Part shown: one piece after another, positions 8,901 through 19,026 of the stretch
Layout of the letters: every line of letters starts with the position of its first letter
How positions within the stretch are numbered: position 1 is the first letter of the stretch
Assembly (NCBI RefSeq): GCF_964340395.1
Contig: NC_135559.1
Span: 7,501-30,000, forward strand
DNA length: 22,500 nt
From: Glandiceps talaboti
Taxonomy: Eukaryota > Hemichordata > Enteropneusta > Spengelidae
Direction of reading: 5' to 3'
Translations under genes and position numbers: made by a program
Notes under the pieces: generated by a model
The model's input: the letters and a program-made list of their open reading frames with translations, nothing else
Database searches by the model: none
Told to the model about the DNA's origin: nothing

Positions 8901-11900
8901 ATGACTATCATTTACAGAATTGTCAGTAAATGACTATAAGCAAGTTGCCCTGCCTCAAATTTAAAATGTGTAACACTGATATGTATTTGCAAACAATCAA
9001 TGATTACACAACCACCTTGTATCTATAATTTCATATCAGTAGGTCAAATATAATAATATTCCCCCAGAAAGATAACCTAATTTTGATAGCTTTGACCCAG
9101 TAAAGGTTCCACATTCATCACTGTATCAACTAGGTCCTGTGAATAATTGATTATCACAATTTGACATAAAAACGTGCAAATCTTCACCTGTGTGACAGTC
9201 AAACAGGGCAGATCAAAAACCTTTATCACCCCTGTTCTACTACCAAACTTTTTTCTTTTAACTGTTCCTGCCATTCTGCACTACATGTGTACGATCATGT
9301 TATCGTAATAACTAATGTGTACTTTCAAAACTGGTAAATGCACACATTACTTTACATCCATCATTGGGTGGCTCGTCAAATATGGAGAGGTACTTTTATT
9401 TTTATTTAAATAAATTTTATTATATCTAAAAATCATGTAGATTATCAAGGTACTTTTATTTTCATTTAATAAATTTTATCCTATCTGAAAATCATGTAGA
9501 TTATTGATGACATTTTGTATGTAGCAGTCGGTAAGCTTACTTCCAATTTTCCATCGAGCTCAGAGCTCCGAACTTGCACATCCAAAATGAATATAATAAT
9601 GACGGAACAAAGTCACATTCAGACAAAGATTACTTGCATTTTAAAACTTTGATATTACATGTACATGTATATCGCAAGGTTATAATCGATGTTTTTGGTT
9701 GAGAAACCACAGCACAGTATAACCTGTGCATAAGCTTGACCTCACAACAGGTCATGTGATTATGTAATTTGCATAGCCGTCAGATGCCATTTTTGTGTAC
9801 AATGAAGAATAAAGTGCAATGAAACAATGCAGTATTCATAAAATTTGATTCAAAATTATAGAAAAAATACCAACTCTTAATTTGTACATGTATTAGTCTG
9901 CAGAATCATACTTGGAGCATTATGACGTAAAACTAATAATATACAATGTACATGTAATAATATACATGTATGTCCCACTTTGTCCTTCACATAATCAATG
10001 ATGAGCTTTCTAATGAGACTATGATCTTGATGCACATTTTCAAGGTGAAATGATGGAAATATTTCTTTCTACATGAATTCGAGTAGTTGCATACACAAAG
10101 ACTCCATTTATATATGACTATACCCCAAAGGTCAACTTTCTTTTTATACATATACATGTACCTTTGACTTTGACCTCTATATTCTACACGTAGGTCAAAT
10201 AGCAAATTGGTCAATAGATTATGTTTTGTATCTAGAGACACTCACACTATTCAAATTTGCACAATAACTTCACCATAAAACTCCAGTTGGGGATATGTTT
10301 TCAATGAAGTTGTAATTTCATTGCAATGGCTCAACCAATGAAAATATTTGGATATACTATTAAATCATCTGTGATCTCTGAGAAAGTACTACATGTACAA
10401 GTACTATATGTACAATGTAGCTTACATTGGTAGTCAATTAAATTATATTGTTTTCAACAAACCTAATTACCGTAGATCATACCATATGATCGAATGGCTT
10501 TAGTTGTGAACACTGATTATAATATTAATCTTCAATGTGACAAATGTAACAGGAATATTATAAATGTGTGCAATTTTCTGTGAAATTTAGAATGGCCAAT
10601 GCCATGTCTAGTGTATTCAGTCTGGTTATTTAAACATTGCATATCAAGGTTATCCCTGTCTGTGTACATTTTAGTGCATGTCCCAGTCTATTTGCATCTT
10701 TAATAAATTGGTGTACATGTAATGTATTTATCTACTCCGGCGTTGAAAATAACTGAGTAAAATGGTACATTAACTTTAAATAATGAAATAGTCTAGGAGT
10801 AGTCATTGGAAGCACTGAATATGAGAAGAAGGCAGCACATAGACACTGTAGCACTCATACATGTATACATTTGTATAATTTCCCACTGTTCAAGCTTTCC
10901 CACTGTTCAAGGTGCTTTGCCATAAGCCATTTTCCGTCTGTGGCAGATATGGCGAGATATGCAAATACGCCTAACAACAGTTGTCAAGTACATGTATGTG
11001 CTGGAGGTCAAGCTTTTGGTGTGATCACATTGTTTACATGAAAGTCAACCCATTCGTCTGAGAAAAATACTGCCTTTTGTGACCATCTTTAATAAGTCGT
11101 TAGGGAAAACATTTTGAAAGTACCCAAACTAAAGAGCATGTTACGAAAATTTTGTGTGTCAAGTTATAAGAAAAATACGTCACAGTGTCACACCGTCATT
11201 TCCGAATTGACTGTGATTTCCGGGAATATGTTGTCAGTCCCAAACTTATCCAGCATACTAGATGGCTATAACATTTCAATCTTGAGAAATGGTAATTAAT
11301 GACAAGCAAAATCGAGTAGTTTTGATCATTAGTACACACACATGTACATGGTGGAAGCATTTTCCGTCACCAATTTCAAAAGTACGCTATGAACATACAT
11401 GTAAGTGTCACATACACACTGTAAGCTTACTTACTACACATATGCCGTAAGCCTTTATGTATTGGTGACATTTACATTGGTGACAAATACATGTACGGGT
11501 TGGGAAATCATAATCTAGTTCCTGATGACCGCATTCCGATTTTACACTACATTATCTTCATGAAGTCAACAATAGTCAATAATGTACCTGATAAGCAAGT
11601 GAGGTTAAATTAATACCAAGTGTTATCATTGTTCTAATAAAAGTGGTCTGTATTTTTTCCCTTCCCAGCTGAAATTGGTGTTTTTTATTTGTTTTACTAT
11701 GGATTTCTGGCTGCTTTCTTTGGAGGGCTGATGGCTATTTTCTACTATGGATTTATTGATCTAGAACAGCCAACATACACAGACAAGCTTGGAACACCTG
11801 GTGAGTGGCATTGAAGTTTCATTTTATTTAGTCCCCCAAAAAAACTAAGTTCTGGGGTACAGATATTTATCTTTTCTTTTTATGTACAATTACCATTGGA

Positions 11901-14900
11901 TAGTATCATGACCAAAATATACAATATAGCCTACTAGCTATGTCTAATTTGCATATGTAAAGACACTCTTCTGTAATCAACATACCTGTCAATCTTCTTT
12001 ACGTATGCAATCCTTGTACATAAACATCCAGGAATGAAACCATATAAAACACAAATCGCATTCGAGTTTGTCATTTTTTTTCATTTCAAATTTATTAGTG
12101 AAAAAAATAAACAATTTTCAAAAATTCTTTTAACCAAATGATGGAACATACCATGAAGCTTCATAATAAGCAAAAAAAAGGCCAAAGTTCACCAACAAAC
12201 CTGCATCCCATCCTTAATTTCATCTTTCTAGACTTTCAATTTTCTATGGTAATTACTCACTAGAAATATGTGCTCAGAGAATGAACTCCGGATGAATCTC
12301 TGTGTTAGGGTGGTTACGAGCAATTTGGTTAATTTGCCTCAAAATTTATTAGCCAAACCAGACTTTCAATTAGCCAAACTTTTGCGATAAAAATGAATCT
12401 ATATAAATAAAGACTATAACGCAAACTTGTATGTTTTTACTCTGTTTCTTAAAGGTTGATGAATGTGCGTTGAGATTATATGAATATTTACTGTAGTACA
12501 TAGTAAGCGTTGAGATTATATGAATATTTACTGTAGTACATAGTAACTATTAGTCTTTACTCGTCAGGACGCGTAATAATTACAATGTTTTTTATTTTGA
12601 TTTCGCCCCTGAGATATATTGATTTAGATATGACAAAACTAAATTTCCACAACTGTCACGTCAATTAACACTCTCCATTTTCAGGGTATGTTCTATATAG
12701 GTACCATAAATCCAAAATTAGGTCGATATGCAAACTTCAATGGCCTTTGCGTACAACATACGCAGTGAAAAAAAATCACCGCGAAAACTGGAAATATTAA
12801 ACTATTAAAACATTTGCTGTCATTTCGTTTAGGGAAATTCCAACCTTCTATCAGTAAATATCAATACAAAAAAATGGGGTCACCATACAAAATTTTGACA
12901 TAGAGGTCAAAATGATGTCAAATTTTTCTCATTTTACAAATATAGGATCCAATATGGCCACCAAATACTGTGTTACATGTACAAATGTAGAATCCAATAT
13001 GGCCACCAAATACCGTGTTACATGTAAAAATATAGAATCCAATATGGCCACCGAATACTGTGTTACATGTACAAATGTAACTTTGAGAAAATAAAAGGTT
13101 TTTGATTTCCTTGAAAACATGATGGTGAAACCCCAAATTTCTTTTATATTTCAAAAGGCTCAGGAACAAGCTTTCGTACAGCAAAGTTTGGAGAGAATGT
13201 AACTTATTTTTAGGGAAATTTGTTGCAGAAGCACGTTCTAACTCACATATGGTCGCTTATTAAGACATATTTAAATAACTGTCAGTTACATGTATCAGAT
13301 TGATAAGAAAACTTTGAAACATGTTACAAATAGATGACAAAAAAGAGTTCAACTTACTTCAAGCAAACAGTTCTGTGTATTCATTCAATCATTTTATTTT
13401 ATCACTATGAGTATGAAACACTTGCATGTATGTAAAAGTTTTGATTTTCAGTAAGTTTTGATATAGTTTATCAGTGAGTATTAACTTAGTGTTAGGAGTA
13501 CCTGGTACATGTATGTGTATAGAAAATAAATGTTATTGTACTGGTACATTTATCCAACTGTATTATCAGAAATTGTTGTGTGGTAATCAGAAAATACCTT
13601 TCCAACACTGAATTTTGTGTGCCTGATACAGGATTGATGCATCGCCCAAGATATAAGCAGGAAGAAAATATTGCTTTCAACTATGATAATGAGAACACAT
13701 ACAAGAAGTTTGTTGATGATATCGAGACACTGTTTGAACGTAAGTATATTTCTCTTCCCCCTCCCCGTACATAATGTATAAGCAGAAAGACAGCATTGCT
13801 TCCAATAATGATACTAAAAACGCAACAAATTTGTTAGTGATGTTAAGAAAATGTATGAGTGTAAGTATCTCAGCCTGCATTTTTCTTAAAAATCGTCTTT
13901 TCAATCGCCTTGTTTTTCTGTTTGCTCCAAGATTATCACTACTACTAGTGTCTCCCTTGACTGCCCATTCCACTCAGGTGTGCCCACATTTTATGCAAGT
14001 TTTGATATTATTATCGTTACTGTCTTTGGAGTGTACTAGAAGCTAACACACAGACCAAAATAGTTATTTCATAAAGTTTTCACTTTCAACAGCCATGTAA
14101 TCTGTTTTGTTGGAATTCGTTGTCTCCACATCAGTCATCATTTGCATACACTGACTTGTCACTTTCAGGTATATATTACTATATTAGTCATGTCTGGTAT
14201 ACAGTATGAAATATGAGTAAAGAGTTTGTCTGTCTTTATTATTTACAGCATACAGAAACCAGAATGATTCCCTCTATGATGAATGTCTTTCTGGATCTTC
14301 CCCTGGTGATGACCCTAGGAGACTATGCCGTTTTGATTTGGAAGAGCTTGGACAATTCTGTACTGATACTGAGGGAAAGTATGGCTATCCAATTGGACAA
14401 CCATGTGTATACTTCTCCTTAAATAAAGTAAGTATATATATGTCAGGACTCCCCATGGGGGTTTTGTTAGGGGTACACTGATCGCCTTTTGTCTGATTAT
14501 TTCTCCTGTATGAGTAAAACAATTTTTTTGGTCAAAAATCTTTAATTCCAAAACTATTGAGCAGATTGGGCTAAAATTTAATGGGGATGCATCTGCGGGT
14601 ATAGAGGTGAAGAAATATGAAGTATATAATATCATCAACGATATGCAAATTAGGTGGAAAAGTGTGAATTTTGGTCAAAAATTTATATCTCTAAAATTAC
14701 TTGGCTAATGAGACTGAAATTTGGTGAGATGTTGCTAGAAGTGTTGTTCTGCAGAGATATTGTTTAAAACATTTTGACACAACTGGCCCTAGTAACCATG
14801 ACCACACCCTTAGCAACAACCAAATGCCAGTATATTTTGCTTTAAAAAAACCAGCAGGTAGGCTAGTGAGTAAACGTTCAAAAATGTATGCAAATATCCC

Positions 14901-15357
14901 TTGCAACCATGGTGACGCCCGTAGCAAAAGCCAATAATAACATCAGAGATTCTTAGACAAGTGAACAAACATTCAAAAAGTGTATGCAAATATGCCTAGC
15001 AACAAGATCATGCCCATAGCAACAGCCAAATTATCACATATATTGCAAATATAACAACAGGGATTAATAGACAAGTGAATAAACATTCAAAGAATGCAAG
15101 TAAATTTGTCTAGCAGCAAGAACACACCCATAGCAATGGCCAAATGGTTGTAAAGATAATGATTAATAGACAAAAGAATCAACATTCAAAAAATGTATCC
15201 AAATATACCTATCAACAAGATCACACCCATAGCAACAGCCATGGGATCGTGTATATCACAAAGATAACATCAGGGATTCATAGACAAACGAACAAACATT
15301 CTAAAATGATTTTGCATACATTTTTTAATGTTTACTCACTTGCCTACCAGATGATGA

Positions 15358-15402
<45 letters not shown>

Positions 15403-18400
15403 AGCAAAATGATAGTAGTCTCTTATTCCTGAACCATAAACAAGACCCTAAACACGAATTTGTTGTCAATGGACATGAGGCTGCCATTAATTTCCTTGCA
15501 CCTTTGATTGATAACTGTTTGTTGTTTAACTTTAACAGGTCTGGGGATGGAGACCCAGGGCATACAAAAACGAGTCAATCCCAGATGCATACAGACCACA
15601 CTATGATCAAAATCATGTTCTCATACAGTGTGAAGGAAAGGTGAGTTGTCTAATCATACATTATTGTAATGGAATGTCAAAGTATGAAATGAAGTTTATT
15701 TGATCAAAAGTTGTATAAACCAACAGGTGGGCATTCTATCATCCACATCTATCTGTTCTCCACAGGCCCTTTTAAAGGGGTGGCCCACCCCATTAAATTT
15801 TGTTCCCGTCCCATTAAATTTGCTGCCGCCCCTTTAAATTTACATACCAGCTGCTCAGAACTTTGATGTGTTCAGCCTGCCTTTGTTCGGAGACAGCCCT
15901 CTACTCATTGTTTTATAAGGAGATGCAGACATACCTACACTGTTGTCTAACAATTAATTACTGTGCTAATTGGTTTTAGTCCTAACACAAGATGGGACTC
16001 AAAATAATAAACGTATTTCACACCTACGAGTCGACAGGATTGTGTAACAGCAAGTATGATAAATATATTCAATGCCATTGACATGATTGACATCGTAAAG
16101 TACACGTCCATTTGTTTTCCAAGAACCGTCAGAAGAGTATAATACACCAATATCCCTTTAGCTAAAGTGCCGATTTTATTTCCAATCATCAGTTATTCGT
16201 AAATCCCCATCAGTCAGGTCTCCTATTAGGGTATCAATACTATCATTCTTAATGTGGTGTTTTTTCCCTTTCCATAAAAAATTAAAAAGTTGAGACTTGC
16301 ATAAGTTACATCTTTGGAAGGAACAGAAATAGAATTTATGACATACAATAAGTTTGAAGCACCAAAGGTTTTCACTAAGGTAACTTTTCCTTTAATAGTC
16401 AGATCACCTGATTTCCAGATGTCAAGTTTATCGGACATTTTCTTGACTTTACTGTAGAAATTAAGGTAAATATTATTGATGTGATCATGGCCCACAAAAA
16501 TACCCAAATATCTAATTGGCTCATCAGTTGACACAATCCCTTCCATATCCTCCCATTTTTGCTTCAATCCACCCACTAAAAGTAATTTAGTCTTCTCCAA
16601 ATTTACTTCAAGCCCCGAAAATTCAGAGAAACTATTTAACATGGTAAGAGCAATTTTGACAGAGTTTTGATCTCTCAAAGTTAATGTGGTGTCATCAGCT
16701 AATCCGGAAATGACTTGTGTCTGACCATTAGGAAGCTGTATACCCTTGATACGATCGCAAGACCTAATAGCTATAGCAAGTAGCTCGATAGCTATGACAA
16801 ACAATGCTGTGGACAAGGGGCAGCCCTGTCTTATACCCCGTTCAAGGTGAAACCACCCAGTTGAGTGACCGTTATTTAAGACACAAGTCTGGATATTATC
16901 AATGAGACTGAAACTTGGTGAGATGTTTCTAGAAGTGTTATTCTGCAGATTTTCTTCAAAATATTTAAACACGATTGGCCTAGCAACCATGACCACGCCC
17001 TTAGCAACAACCAAATGGCAGTATATTTTAGTCAAATAACAACATCATCTGGTAGGCAAGTGAGTAAACAAGGGGCAGCCCTGTCTTATACCCCGTTCAA
17101 GGTGAAACCACCCAGTTGAGTGACCGTTATTTAAGACACAAGTCTGGATATTATCAATGAGACTGAAACTTGGTGAGATGTTTCTAGAAGTGTTATTCTG
17201 CAGATTTTCTTTAAAATATTTAAACACGATTGGCCTAGCAACCATGACCACGCCCTTAGCAACAACCAAATGGCAGTATATTTTAGTCAAATAACAACAT
17301 CATCTGGTAGGCAAGTGAGTAAACAATAAAAAAATGTATGCAAATATCCCTAGCAACCATGACCACGCCCATAGCAACAGCCAAATGATCATGCATGTTG
17401 CAAAGATAATGTCAGGAATTCATACACAAGTGTACAAAAACATTAAAAATGTATGCAAATATATTGATCAACATGACCACGCCCATAGCAACAGCCAAAT
17501 GATCACGCATGTTGCAAAGATAATGTCAGGAATTCATACACAAGTGTACAAAAACATTAACAATGTATGCAAATATATCGATCAACATGACCATGCCCAT
17601 AGTAACAGCCAAATGATCGCGTATATCACAAAGATAACAACATGTTTGGATAGGCAACTGGATAGTCATTCAGCAAATGAACACCTATTATTAGCATGGA
17701 CTATTGATGGATAAGCATTTTTAAAAACTGTACAGTTGTGCTACAATGCCATTGGCAAAACATTTTTTTGACCATTTAACCAGTATACAGAATTTTTGTA
17801 GAAACATAAATGTTGGTATTTTGAATTTTGTTTGCAATATAAATGTTTTGTTTATTTGTGATATGTCAATAAATAAACAACACATGTTTTTGTTACCAAT
17901 ATTTTATTATTTTAACCCAATTTTCAGTTGTGAATGTGATATTTGAATGTGTGTATTTGTATGTATGATATAGACAATTTATTTTCCAGTAAAATGATAC
18001 CTAATTTTCAAAGATTGGGAAATTCTAAGTATTTCTAGATCAGTTTGATTGCAATCCCCTCACTCTCACCTTATGTTAGTGAGGGGGCTGGTGGAGAACA
18101 AACAATCCCATGAGGCCAATGGTAGTGAAAGAGTTAAACAACTTTATGTCAAAAACTGCTGGACTGATTGCCATGATATTTGGTGGGGATGTTCCCTATG
18201 GTGTCTAGTTGGAAAATTATTCAAATCAAAATGATCTTAACATCAGTGTGTGATTTCAGTAAAATAATGTGGTTTTTGGTAAATAGACTAAAAACTATGG
18301 GGCAGATCAGTGTGAAAATTGATGGGAACATTCTTATGGGTGTTTAGATTAAGAATTGCTTATGACATGATTATCCCATCAATGATATGCAAAGTAGGTA

Positions 18401-19026
18401 TAAAAATGTGTCTGGTCAAAATCTATAATTTCAAAGCAGATTTAGCTGACATGTAATGGGGATGTGTATAGGAAGTTGAATTCACAACATTATGATGTCA
18501 TTGGCGATATGTAAATTAGGTATAAAAAGGTAACAACAGGGCTGGCTAGGCAACCAGATAAACATAAACAAAAAACTGCACAGTTATGCTAGAATGCCAT
18601 TGATGCTATTTTTAACAAGGAAAGGAGAAAGCAGTAAACCTCAAATACAGGCTATAAGGAAATATATTCCCTCTACACCAGATATTAATCGGTTTGTGCC
18701 ATAATTGTGTTTTTCTCTTTATTTCGCAGAAAGACAAAGATAAAGACAATATTGGAGATCTTGAATACAGCCCATCAGCCGGCCTAGATTTCAAATATTT
18801 CCCATATGTTGGTGGCACTGACAAGAAGTCAGAATACAGAACCAGCTACCTTACACCTCTTGTAGCTGTACGTTTTAGAAACATGACAAAAGATGTAACT
18901 GTCAGAATTAATTGTTATGCTCGTGCTGCTAACATGGAGTACGGGGAGTTTGCAGGTCATGTAGAATTTATGATGAGAGTTAACTCTCCCATTGAAGCCG
19001 AAGCTACAGAGGCACCATCGTCTTAA
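5777..19026 (+). CDS. ATP1B: Sodium/potassium-transporting ATPase subunit beta (six coding exons, spliced)
   Basis: Joining 5777-5915, 11669-11800, 13632-13739, 14249-14427, 15539-15640 and 18730-19026 gives 318 residues, near the usual 300-320. All introns are GT/AG and the phases (1,1,1,0,0) close exactly. The beta subunit pairs with the catalytic alpha subunit, helps it fold and reach the plasma membrane, and tunes K+ affinity. The cytosolic N-terminus (1-48) is followed by one transmembrane helix (about 49-76), rich in Y, F and G as in the family, then a large ectodomain. The six ectodomain cysteines (139, 153, 164, 179, 217, 282) fit the three conserved disulfides. Sequons lie at N132, N197 and N271. 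FPYVGG (244-249) is the YYPYYG-type motif and LTPLVAVRF (about 261-269) is also typical. The C-terminal 14 residues form an acidic, proline-containing tail. H+/K+-ATPase beta is a close relative, but a non-vertebrate Na+/K+ beta is likelier. Confidence 0.95.
7628..7647 (+). repeat. Poly-G run of 20
   Basis: There are twenty consecutive G bases within intron 1, on the transcribed sense strand. Such a run can form a G-quadruplex in DNA or pre-mRNA. Length variation and sequencing error are both likely here. Confidence 0.95.
7644..7687 (+). repeat. Dispersed repeat copy 1 in intron 1
   Basis: GGGGATTGGGTCAT, then AGAGAG, GGAAG and CCAGAAGTTCTG align to 8001-8044 at about 37 of 44 positions. In this copy the leading G block has grown into the 20-base G run. 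Confidence 0.75.
8001..8044 (+). repeat. Dispersed repeat copy 2 in intron 1
   Basis: This diverged partner of 7644-7687 begins with only GGGG before ATTGG. It is followed by a short (CTA)n stretch. Similarity stops on both sides, so the pair looks like fragments of an older repeat. Confidence 0.7.
8594..8614. repeat. (ATGT)n microsatellite
   Basis: About five copies of ATGT in intron 1. Confidence 0.9.
9388..9506. repeat. 60-base tandem duplication in intron 1
   Basis: AGGTACTTTTATTTT starts at 9388 and again at 9448. Each copy continues through AAATTTTAT and AATCATGTAGATTAT. The copies differ at a few positions. Confidence 0.9.
11669..11800 (+). CDS. ATP1B: ATP1B coding exon 2 (transmembrane helix)
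   Basis: It encodes residues 47-90 and enters and leaves in phase 1. It holds the whole membrane span (IGVFYLFYYGFLAAFFGG, then LMAIFYYGFI) and the juxtamembrane PTYTDKLGTPG typical of the family, where the last G is completed by exon 3. The acceptor is CCCTTCCCAG and the donor GTGAGT. The lack of charge from 49 to 76 agrees with a signal-anchor helix of a type II protein. Confidence 0.95.
12467..12546. repeat. Perfect 40-base tandem duplication
   Basis: Two identical head-to-tail copies begin with GCGTTGAGATTATATG at 12467 and 12507. Identity indicates a recent event or an assembly artefact. Confidence 0.95.
12937..13081. repeat. 45-base minisatellite, three copies
   Basis: AATATGGCCACC starts at 12951, 12996 and 13041, a strict 45-base period, each followed by AATAC, GTGTTACATGTA and AAATGTAGAATCC-like blocks. 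A partial unit precedes the first copy. The period is a multiple of three, which leaves open frames on both strands; these are not genes. Confidence 0.95.
13632..13739 (+). CDS. ATP1B: ATP1B coding exon 3 (membrane-proximal ectodomain)
   Basis: It encodes residues 91-126, phase 1 in and out, from CAG acceptor to GTAAGT donor. It begins GLMHRPR, matching the conserved PG-L-x-x-P-R position just outside the membrane, and continues through INFN-like IAFNYDNENTY and KKFVDDIETLFE. It has no cysteines, as expected for this stretch. Confidence 0.93.
13770..13868 (+). pseudogene. Relic duplicate of ATP1B exon 3 within intron 3
   Basis: Starting at TATAAGCAG (13777), this segment aligns to exon 3 from its own TATAAGCAG, with about 35 of 45 bases identical at first. 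After a net loss of 4 bases, alignment resumes to the matching donor GTAAGTAT at 13861, equivalent to 13740. The 4-base loss shifts the frame. No AG acceptor sits where exon 3 has one. It still reads open, with YKQKDSIASNND against YKQEENIAFNYD. It looks like a tandem exon duplication that has decayed. Confidence 0.75.
14249..14427 (+). CDS. ATP1B: ATP1B coding exon 4 (first two disulfide pairs)
   Basis: It encodes residues 127-186, in phase 1 and out phase 0. It includes the NDS sequon (N132) and cysteines 139, 153, 164 and 179. Their spacing, with CRFDLEELG after the second and GQPCVYFSLNK around the fourth, matches the family. The expected pairs are 139-153 and 164-179. Acceptor TTTACAG, donor GTAAGT. 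Confidence 0.95.
14433..15345 (+). repeat. Dispersed repeat family with internal tandem units, filling intron 4
   Basis: The first part (14433-14705) holds phrases such as TTAATGGGGATG and ATATGCAAATTAGG that recur in altered form at 18049-18535. The part beginning AATGAGACTGAAA (about 14706) matches intron 5 at 16899. From 14870 onward, units containing ATTCAAAAA, TATGCAAATAT, CCCATAGCAAC and AGACAAGTGAA repeat every 95-117 bases. The family is non-coding. It could be a SINE or a non-autonomous DNA element with a variable tandem core. Confidence 0.75.
15351..15402. repeat. (TTG)n microsatellite
   Basis: ATGATGATG followed by about 14 TTG or GTT triplets at the right edge of the intron 4 repeat. 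An open frame through it reads as poly-leucine and is not a gene. Confidence 0.97.
15539..15640 (+). CDS. ATP1B: ATP1B coding exon 5
   Basis: It encodes residues 187-220, phase 0 on both sides, so it is a clean 34-codon cassette. It opens VWGWRP, aligned to the family N-x-V-x-G-F-x-P position, then carries the conserved KNES glycosylation site (N197) and ends LIQCEGK, with C217 of the third disulfide. Acceptor TTAACAG, donor GTGAGT. Confidence 0.95.
16187..16900 (-). pseudogene. 5'-truncated L1/Tx1-type non-LTR reverse transcriptase fragment
   Basis: On the minus strand, from about 16900 down, the frame reads NNGHSTGWFHLERGIRQGCP, then LFVIAIELLAIAIR, ADDTTLTL, FSEFSGLEVNLEKTK and IRYLGIFVG. 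These are the RT palm and thumb motifs of L1/Tx1-like elements. The residue before ADD is leucine rather than the usual Y or F. The open frame ends at 16226, but the next conserved motif (NFLWKGK, then LIGD) continues in another frame to about 16187, so a frameshift lies near 16285-16295. The first 45 codons of the long open frame (16901-17035) come from the neighbouring dispersed repeat, not the element. Only part of the RT remains; no endonuclease is present. Confidence 0.85.
16815..17326. repeat. Recent 255-base tandem duplication spanning the L1/repeat junction
   Basis: The segment beginning ACAAGGGGCAGCC and ending GGCAAGTGAGTAAACA is present twice with an exact 255-base offset (16815-17069 and 17070-17324, with identity running a few bases further). 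Only about one difference is seen (TTTCTTCAAAA against TTTCTTTAAAA). Each copy contains about 85 bases of RT and about 170 bases of dispersed repeat, so the duplication happened after the L1 insertion. A second open frame on the minus strand (17045-17290) is its by-product. Confidence 0.93.
17327..17690 (+). repeat. 117-base tandem repeat, about three copies
   Basis: ATGTATGCAAATAT, then CATGACCACGCCCATAGCAA, ACAGCCAAATGATC, GCAAAGATAATGTCAGGAA and CACAAGTGTACAAAAACATT repeat every 117 bases. The unit is a multiple of three with no stop on the plus strand, so it gives a 126-codon frame with a 39-residue repeat. That frame is incidental. The unit is homologous to the tandem core in intron 4. 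Confidence 0.93.
18049..18605 (+). repeat. Dispersed repeat related to those in intron 4
   Basis: Phrases such as AATGGGGATG, GGTCAAAATC and ATGATATGCAAAGTAGG match intron 4 near 14540-14655. The right part, GGCAACCAGATAAACA to GCTAGAATGCCATTG, matches 17655-17753. A 9-base stem CCCCTCACT/AGTGAGGGG (18056-18086) lies at its left edge. It is non-coding. Confidence 0.65.
18730..19026 (+). CDS. ATP1B: ATP1B coding exon 6 and stop
   Basis: It encodes residues 221-318, phase 0 in, and ends at TAA (19024-19026). It carries the charged KDKDKDNIGDLEY opening, the FPYVGG motif (244-249), LTPLVAVRF, the NMT sequon (N271) and C282, the partner of C217. The last beta strand reads GHVEFMMRVN, where many family members end. 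The extra SPIEAEATEAPSS tail is acidic and probably flexible. Acceptor TTTCGCAG. Confidence 0.95.
   Translation, partial: KDKDKDNIGDLEYSPSAGLDFKYFPYVGGTDKKSEYRTSYLTPLVAVRFRNMTKDVTVRINCYARAANMEYGEFAGHVEFMMRVNSPIEAEATEAPSS

Larger units (their letters stand above)
5916..11668 (+). other. Intron 1 of ATP1B (5753 bases)
   Basis: It is bounded by GTAAGT and CCCTTCCCAG. No exon or foreign gene is recognisable. It holds a 20-base G run, a pair of diverged repeats (7644 and 8001), an ATGT microsatellite, a 60-base tandem duplication and many copies of the palindromic word ACATGTA, for example near 8405, 8477, 8709, 9659 and 9950. Short open frames in it show no motif. Confidence 0.9.
11801..13631 (+). 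other. Intron 2 of ATP1B (1831 bases)
   Basis: It runs from GTGAGT to GATACAG. No exon or gene is seen inside. It contains a perfect 40-base tandem duplication and a 45-base minisatellite. Confidence 0.9.
15641..18729 (+). other. Intron 5 of ATP1B (3089 bases), rich in mobile repeats
   Basis: It runs from GTGAGT to TTTCGCAG. It holds, in order, a short CCCATTAAATTT-type repeat (about 15785-15842), a minus-strand L1-type RT fragment, a 255-base tandem duplication, 117-base tandem repeats and further dispersed repeat. Nothing else coding is seen. Confidence 0.92.

Noticed and set aside
12937-13081. Possible CRISPR-like array
   Set aside because: The 45-base units abut with no unique spacers and the genome is animal; it is a minisatellite.
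15144-15404. 86-codon frame ending in poly-leucine
   Set aside because: It is produced by the (TTG)n microsatellite and intron 4 repeat.
16901-17035. First 45 residues of the long minus-strand RT frame as part of the RT
   Set aside because: This DNA matches a repeat found without RT in intron 4, so those codons are fortuitous.
17334-17714. 126-codon frame with a 39-residue repeated peptide
   Set aside because: The peptide repeat only reflects a 117-base non-coding tandem unit whose homologue in intron 4 has no open frame.
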